64,000 nt of DNA from Glossina fuscipes (Eukaryota; Arthropoda; Insecta; Diptera; Glossinidae). The position numbers were made by a program, and so were the translations under genes. Location: the NCBI RefSeq assembly GCF_014805625.2, contig NW_023998414.1, positions 38,202,148-38,266,147 of the forward strand. Reading direction: 5' to 3'. The notes beneath the pieces are model-generated. The model was not told the DNA's origin, made no database searches, and saw nothing but the letters and a program-made list of their open reading frames with translations. Within the stretch, counting starts at the first letter, position 1. Every line of letters begins with the position of its first letter. Shown here piece by piece: positions 61,085 through 64,000 of this stretch.

Positions 61085-61495
61085 TTTTTATACCCTACGT
61101 TATGTGCGGTATAACGATATATTAAGTTCATCCGAATATAGGCAGCATCCAATGGAACTTGAAATAGTCTCACTTTTTTTTATCTTTTATCAATAGATTC
61201 AAAATCACTTTTTGCTTGTTGTCACCTTAAGTTTGTCTGCCCGTCTGTCCGTGTTGTTTGCTTTTGTTCAACTCGCAATTTGCAAATTTTTGAACTTTTT
61301 TCATGAAAATTGGTGCAGTGACATTTGTTGGCCCAAGACCGGAACCTATTGAAAATGTTTTAAATTCGGTCAGTCCTCACTTAAGTTGAATCACTTCGTT
61401 ATTTTAAAAAGTCTTTACATAAATATATGTAGATTAGTGTAGGATATTTAATGATGGGCTGTAACTCGCTATAGTCGTTTTACTTGCCTTCTTCT
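61085..61495 (+). repeat. Repeat family B, most complete copy
   Basis: Starts 'tttttataccctacgttatg', has 'gtttgtctgcccgtctgtcc', 'gcccaagaccggaacctatt', 'ttaatgatgggctgtaactc' and ends 'gtcgttttacttgcc'. Full length is roughly 400 bases. Confidence 0.7.
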
Positions 61496-61672
61496 TAAGA
61501 TATCTGTTTATAGGTACGGTTGAATGTTTATGTTTATACATTGAAATGAAAAGATCTAACAATAGATTTTAGATAAGAAAACAAAATAATATTTATTTCA
61601 GTTTTTAATTTTAATTAATTGGCTAATAATTCGGCACATTTTTTAAATTATCATTGAACAAAGATAATAACA

Positions 61673-61709
61673 ATAATAACAATAATAACAATAATAATAA
61701 TAATAATAA
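61673..61709. repeat. (AAT/AAC)n trinucleotide tract
   Basis: AAT and AAC trinucleotides in tandem. Confidence 0.9.
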
Positions 61710-62241
61710 AGCAAGAGAGAAATAATTTAAAACAAAAAAATAAAAATAAAAAAACAAAACAGTTAATAGATATTTTATTAAGTAATTTTCAAGTTCAGAA
61801 CCATTTAACAGTTGTTTTTCATATCACTAAAATTGAATGTGAATTGGAATATGCGTTTAATCTTCAAGTTCAAGTGTATGATGTTAAAATATTTATGCGA
61901 AAAAATTATTCAAGCACATATACAATGCATATACGCACGCGCACATATGTACGTACATACATATGTATATTCAGTTAATAGAAAATAAGATGAAAAGAAA
62001 AACAAATAGAAAAAATTATCATTCCATAGTATTGGCAGACATCAGTTCTGTCTTTAATGCAATAAAATTTAGAATTCATATAAACAAGTGTTTAAAAAAC
62101 GAATTTTCTTCGCGTTTTTTTTTTTTTTTTTTTTAATATTAAATATTAAATGATTATAGCTTTCAACATGAACATATCCACAATTTTATGACTTTAGCTA
62201 TATAATGTAAATGCAAAACTGATCAATGGTTAACTACTGAT

Positions 62242-62247
<6 letters not shown>

Positions 62248-62296
<49 letters not shown>
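62248..62296. repeat. Poly(A) tract, longest in window
   Basis: A homopolymer of close to 48 bases, uninterrupted. Confidence 0.95.
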
Positions 62297-62298
<2 letters not shown>

Positions 62299-62509
62299 AT
62301 AACACAATTGCTTTCATTTTATAATTGTTATAACCTTTTAAAGAGCTTTGCCCTCTAAAAAAGAACATTTGCCAAATTTCCGAGAAAAATCTTAAAAAAT
62401 TGATTTAGTCGCATCTTTCCTTATATCAGTCTAATCAGCTAATTACTTTTTTTAAGCTTCAGTAAAACAAAATGAAAAACTTTAATGCAATTTTTTATTT
62501 TTTTATATA

Positions 62510-62830
62510 TATATATGCCTTACACCATTTATTATAGAAGAGTATATAAACTTTGAACGGACGCATGGCACACCCAAAAAGACTATCCATTTGTCCATTT
62601 GTCCATTTGTCTGACTGTCTATTCGTCTTGTTTTCTTGCGTTTAACGTATAAGTCGCAATTTTTGAAAATTTTTTCTTGAAATTTGCTGCATCGACATGT
62701 TTTAGCTAAAAGACGAATGCTATTGAAAATCATTTGGCTCGGATCAGTTTTTCGGCCACTTCTCATATAACATCTTATTTTGACAAATCCTTATAACGTG
62801 TCGCTGTATTAAGTGATGTTATATAAGCTA
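62510..62830 (+). repeat. Repeat family B copy
   Basis: 'tgccttacaccatttattat', 'tttgtctgactgtctattcg', 'gctaaaagacgaatgctatt' and 'ggctcggatcagtttttcgg' in forward family order. Confidence 0.6.
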
Positions 62831-63889
62831 TTTAAGGCTGAATCGTCTTTTTTTTCTTTTTTGATTTTAAATAAAGATAATTATGGTGGCATTTTAAAAA
62901 TCGCATGCTACATAAATATAGGCATCATACATATAAGTTATTACGTTAGAGGATATTTAACGCAGAGCATACGTACGCAAACGTTACATAAACCGATAGT
63001 CCAAAGAAAACCGTAATCAGGATAATGTAATCGAACACAATATGAACTGTTATATAAACCGTTCATTTTAAAAGTGAGGCAAGTCCAACTTTTTTTTTTT
63101 CAATATATGCATATATTTCACGATTTACATTTGAATAACAATATCGATAAGCACTAATATAGATGCACTCTTTGTATTTTTGTGTCATTGTATGACACTG
63201 CAAAACTAAAAAGCTTTTCATAATTAAATCGACTTGCCTCACTTTCCAAATTAATGAGTAATATTTCAGTTCTATCAAGTTTAATTTTTTTTTTTTTTTT
63301 TTTTTATGCTACCAATAACAAGCAGATAATATTCAATTTTATGTAAATATTTATCTTGTTTGGTGAATGTCCTGTCATTCTGAACCACCATATGCTTAAC
63401 TAGTTCACAATTTCTCGATCGGTATTTTTCTATCATACACTTAGAAACGTATTATGTTCTCGACGACGTGGTATATAGTGTACTATATATAATGTATAGT
63501 GGATTCTTTTTTTTCAAATTGTCATTTTTATCGAATCAAACTCGCGATCGTTCGTCGGGAATGAATGCCATGATATTGGGCTAAACAATTCTCGGTTACT
63601 ATAAGACCGATGCTAGGATGCTAGTCCTATAAGCTATGAGATCCTTTTGAATTTGGTTAACAATTAGTAAGTGCTTCGAACACTAGAACAACTACTTCTT
63701 GTTATCCTCTGGATTTTATAATTTCATCGCAAATAAATGCCTTAACTTGATCATACTAGGAATTGTGGTAACCTTCATTCTCTTCCTAGATGGACCTTAA
63801 TCATTTGCACTGTTCTAGATGACCAAGACTATATAACCATATCTAATATCGGTTCATCAAACATATAACTATCGCCTCCTATACATTGT
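62831..63889. other. Gene-free spacer
   Basis: AT-rich, poly(T) near 63285-63305. No exon or element recognised. Confidence 0.45.
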
Positions 63890-64000
63890 GTAAATAAATT
63901 GAGAAAGTGGGTGTGTAAAGGCTACCGGATAACTTAGGCCATATGATCGTCTGTATTGAAAATACTGTCGCACTTGAGCTTTGAACCCACGACCTTTGCA
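63890..64000 (-). mobile_element. Second copy of the candidate SINE, cut by window edge
   Basis: Aligns with 58350-58460 from 'aaataaatt' through 'cttaggccat' to 'cgcacttgagctttgaaccc' and 'acgacctttg'. Its box B is degenerate (complement of agctttgaacc). The tRNA-like head is truncated by the end of the window. Confidence 0.55.

Overview
The window is AT-rich eukaryotic DNA. It has spliced genes with GT-AG introns, abundant mono- to tetranucleotide microsatellites, long poly(A)/poly(T) runs, mariner relics and several short interspersed repeat families. It looks like a chromosome segment of a higher (brachyceran) fly. Two things point there: the arthropod-type SET/MYND (SmydA, msta-like) genes, and a repeat whose core (an 'attcttgatcag' block followed by 'gtccgtctgtccgtctg') resembles the INE-1/DINE-like repeats I remember from Drosophila. 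The species cannot be fixed from sequence alone; a tsetse or other muscoid fly is a reasonable guess. There is no bacterial, phage or CRISPR content.

Region by region. 1-12.75 kb holds no gene I can support, only simple repeats and dispersed repeat fragments. 12.79-21.2 kb, + strand, is a complete seven-exon monocarboxylate-transporter-like (MFS/SLC16) gene encoding 613 residues. I could join all its exons in phase, and its last coding base and a poly(A) signal are visible. Its introns carry microsatellites, a mariner relic and repeat copies. 21.2-31.7 kb is gene-free and holds repeat families A and B plus a probable LINE 3' fragment. 31.86-36.50 kb, - strand, is a complete two-exon SmydA/msta-like SET-MYND gene (433 residues). 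36.5-49.2 kb is gene-free and includes two adjacent mariner relics near 38 kb. 49.22-50.10 kb, - strand, is the long first exon of a second SmydA-like gene with no matching 3' exon of its own in the window. 56.37-56.81 kb, - strand, is the 3' exon of a third paralogue whose first exon must lie beyond the right edge. 57-64 kb holds a large CT/TATC satellite tract, repeat copies, and two copies of what looks like a tRNA-derived SINE.

The three SET-MYND units are on the same strand with the same exon boundary (phase 0, just after the post-SET CxCxxC), so they form a tandem family. The order in the direction of transcription is 3' exon (X), first exon (Y), first exon (Z), 3' exon (Z). Y therefore either shares Z's 3' exon by alternative first-exon use, or has lost or misplaced its own. 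This is the most interesting feature of the window.
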